Assembly: GCA_963740675.1 (NCBI GenBank)
Contig: CAVUFS010000008.1
Coordinates: forward strand, 62,001 to 126,000
Reading direction: 5' to 3'
Length of the DNA: 64,000 nt
Origin: CAIKMD01 sp963740675
Lineage (GTDB): Bacteria; Pseudomonadota; Alphaproteobacteria; ATCC43930; CGMCC-115725
Part shown: positions 62,500 to 64,000 of the stretch, piece after piece
Numbering within the stretch: the stretch's first letter is position 1
How the letters are laid out: every line of letters starts with the position of its first letter
The notes under the pieces: generated by a model
Seen by the model: only the letters and a program-made list of their open reading frames with translations
What the model was told of the DNA's origin: nothing
The model's database searches: none
Made by a program: the position numbers and the translations under genes

Positions 62500-63598
62500 G
62501 CCGCCGCGCCTCGCCTGGCCCGGCCGTTACAGCGACGGCCGCACCGCCGCGTTTTGTCAGGTCGATGCGCGGATCGGCGAAGACGGGCTTACGATCACCG
62601 GCGGAGACGGCGCAGTGCGCGAGGTCTGGCCGCGCGACGAGGTGCGGCTGGTCGACGGACCCGACGCCAACGGCGCGATCCGTCTCGGACGGCGCGGCGG
62701 CGATGCGCGGCTGAGCCTGCAGGATCGCGATGCGCTGCGCGCGCTGGAGATGCATTGCGCCGCTTTGCACAAAGGCATGGTCGAGGAATCATCCTGGCGC
62801 GTGATCGCGATCTGGTCGGGCGCGGCCATCGCGGCGATCGCATTCCTGATCTTCGCCGTCATTCCCTTCTTCGCCGATCATGCCAGCGCCTGGGTGTCGC
62901 CCCGGCTCGAGGTCCAACTCGGCGATCAGATCGCCGATGTCCTCATCAGCTTTACCGTCGCCAGCAAAGATAAAGACCGTGCCGAATGCACCAATCCGCA
63001 CGGACACGCGGCGCTAGAGAAGCTGGTCGCGCCGCTCGCCGCGCAACTAACGCTGCGCAACAAGCCGCGCGTGCGGGTGATCAATTCCAATGTGCTGAAC
63101 GCGATCGCCCTGCCCGGCGACGAGATCCTGGTCTTCAAGGGACTGATCGATTTCGCGCAAGGGCCGAACGAAGTCGCCGGCGTGCTCGGGCATGAGATGG
63201 GGCATCTGCAGCTCGACCATCCGATGCGGCTGGTGATCCGTGAAAGCGGCACCGCTTTCCTGATCGGGCTGGTGATGGGCGATATTTTCGGCGGCTCGGC
63301 AATTTCGATCGCCGGAACGGGATTGCTGGTCACCGCTTTCAGCCGCGATGCCGAAAGCGCCGCCGATGCCGAAGCGGTGACGCTGATGAACAAGGCCGGG
63401 CTCGATGTCGCGCCGCTCGGCGAATTCTTCGAGCGGCTTCAGGCGAAGGGCGATAGCGATATCCCGATCCCGTTCCTGCGCACCCATCCGCCGAGCGATC
63501 AGCGCGCGAAGCTGATCGAGGCCGCGCCACCCGGTGGGCGTCAGGCGCTGACGCAAACCGAGTGGCAGGATCTCAGAGCGATCTGCAATCCCGCCTAG
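62486..63598 (+). CDS. M48 family metalloprotease
   Basis: A 370-residue membrane-anchored zinc protease: a soluble N-terminal domain (LAWPGRYSDGRTAAFCQV), one helix at about residues 100-125 (IAIWSGAAIAAIAFLIFAVIP), then the peptidase domain with VLGHEMGHLQLDH (H-E-x2-H), a second hydrophobic hairpin (FLIGLVMGDIFGGSAISIAG) and the third zinc-ligand region SAADAEAVTL. The start is likely TTG 62486, overlapping the DUF898 stop by 14 bases. The frame extends to 62345, but that part has no conserved features. Confidence 0.85.
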   Translation: MALSEPPRLAWPGRYSDGRTAAFCQVDARIGEDGLTITGGDGAVREVWPRDEVRLVDGPDANGAIRLGRRGGDARLSLQDRDALRALEMHCAALHKGMVEESSWRVIAIWSGAAIAAIAFLIFAVIPFFADHASAWVSPRLEVQLGDQIADVLISFTVASKDKDRAECTNPHGHAALEKLVAPLAAQLTLRNKPRVRVINSNVLNAIALPGDEILVFKGLIDFAQGPNEVAGVLGHEMGHLQLDHPMRLVIRESGTAFLIGLVMGDIFGGSAISIAGTGLLVTAFSRDAESAADAEAVTLMNKAGLDVAPLGEFFERLQAKGDSDIPIPFLRTHPPSDQRAKLIEAAPPGGRQALTQTEWQDLRAICNPA

Positions 63599-64000
63599 TG
63601 CGAGCCGGGCAGGAACTGCTCGGTCACATATTTCGAGAGGTCGGGCTCGCTCGGCAGAAGGTTGAGATCGACGAAAGAGCGGCTCACGCCGGCGAGACCT
63701 TCGGCGGGAAATTTCCCGTCTGCCGACAGCGACGGCATCACCGAATTGTAATTGCGCTCTTCGACCTGTTGCGAAAAGCCGTCGATCTTGCGTGCGAGCG
63801 TCACTGTCTCGTCGCGATTGGCGTGCATCCAGGCGATGGTCTCGTACCAGCCTTGGAGAAAGGCGCGCAGCGCGTCGGGTCGCTCGGCGATCAGCTTGTT
63901 CGAGGAATAGGCCGCGTTCATCAGGAAGTTGCTGACGATCTGCGATGCCGGGATGAACAGCCGGCCGCGATTTTTCGTCTCGAGCTGCCAGCCGAGCGCG
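63595..64000 (-). CDS. NMT1/SsuA-like substrate-binding protein, C-terminal part (cut by window edge)
   Basis: The frame is open through the right edge: residues ALGWQLETKNRGRLF lead into FIPASQIVSNFLMNAAYS and the conserved C-terminal helices RPDALRAFLQGWYETIAWM. The last 135 or so residues of a NitT/TauT-type periplasmic binding protein are present. The ligand is unknown. It converges with the M48 gene, the stop codons overlapping by four bases (63595-63598). Confidence 0.85.
   Translation of the reverse strand, partial: ALGWQLETKNRGRLFIPASQIVSNFLMNAAYSSNKLIAERPDALRAFLQGWYETIAWMHANRDETVTLARKIDGFSQQVEERNYNSVMPSLSADGKFPAEGLAGVSRSFVDLNLLPSEPDLSKYVTEQFLPGSH

Overview
The window is high-GC DNA (about 60-65% G+C by eye) with dense, short-spaced genes and frequent GTG/TTG starts. 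Gene content and order point to an alphaproteobacterium. On one side lies ffh-(VOC gene)-rpsP-rimM-trmD-rplS-leuC and on the other dapF-mtaB-ftsY, an arrangement typical of Rhodospirillales/Rhizobiales-type genomes. Chromosomal REP-like palindromes of the 'cgtcattgcgagcgaagcg' type support this. I cannot name a genus.

Layout. 0-5.7 kb: leftward housekeeping block (leuC, rplS, trmD, rimM, rpsP, a VOC gene, ffh). 5.7-10.8 kb: a doubly frameshifted MFS gene, a small secreted Lys/Ala-rich protein, then dapF (one frameshift), mtaB (one frameshift) and ftsY. 10.8-18 kb: metallophosphoesterase, CMD-family protein, PLP aminotransferase, hydratase, an ArsR-SRPBCC-GST operon with a striking operator over its start codon, TfoX-like protein and a long dCTP deaminase. 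18-26.1 kb: signalling region with a REC-PAS-histidine kinase, a DUF1275 membrane protein, an RpfC-type hybrid kinase (frameshifted before its last receiver/Hpt domains), a membrane protein, an HpcH-type aldolase and an RpfF-type crotonase. Together these look like a diffusible-signal-factor (DSF) quorum-sensing locus. 26-43 kb: mixed envelope and transport genes (nitroreductase, VanZ-like, YeiH-like exporter with two small genes behind a consensus promoter, split chromate transporter, cupin, pentapeptide-repeat protein, acyltransferase-3, otsB, prolyl aminopeptidase, PagL-like outer-membrane protein, sulfotransferase, flippase-like membrane protein, CheY, DHA2 MFS pump, acyl-CoA-dehydrogenase-fold protein, mtgA). 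44-47 kb: three-gene ABC export operon with a NEW3-type secreted/anchored protein. 47-61 kb: aromatic-compound catabolism.

The aromatic block holds a NitT/TauT-like binding protein and a Rieske oxygenase. Next comes a leftward operon pcaD-pcaC-ligI-ligA-ligB-ligC, which joins two beta-ketoadipate-pathway enzymes to the protocatechuate 4,5-cleavage enzymes. Divergent from it is a MetE-C-terminal-like protein, followed by two tandem aromatic-acid MFS importers and two tandem amidohydrolases. The expected chemistry is uptake of an aromatic acid, possible demethylation or hydroxylation to protocatechuate, 4,5-ring opening (LigAB), oxidation to 2-pyrone-4,6-dicarboxylate (LigC) and hydrolysis (LigI). 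The later steps (LigU/J/K) are not recognisable here unless an amidohydrolase supplies one. The right edge carries a DUF898 membrane protein, an M48 metalloprotease and a truncated substrate-binding protein.

No rRNA, tRNA, CRISPR array, insertion sequence or prophage was recognised. Five single-base indels interrupt four otherwise full-length genes, including normally essential dapF. Removing or adding one base each restores whole-codon lengths, so sequence error is as likely as gene decay.
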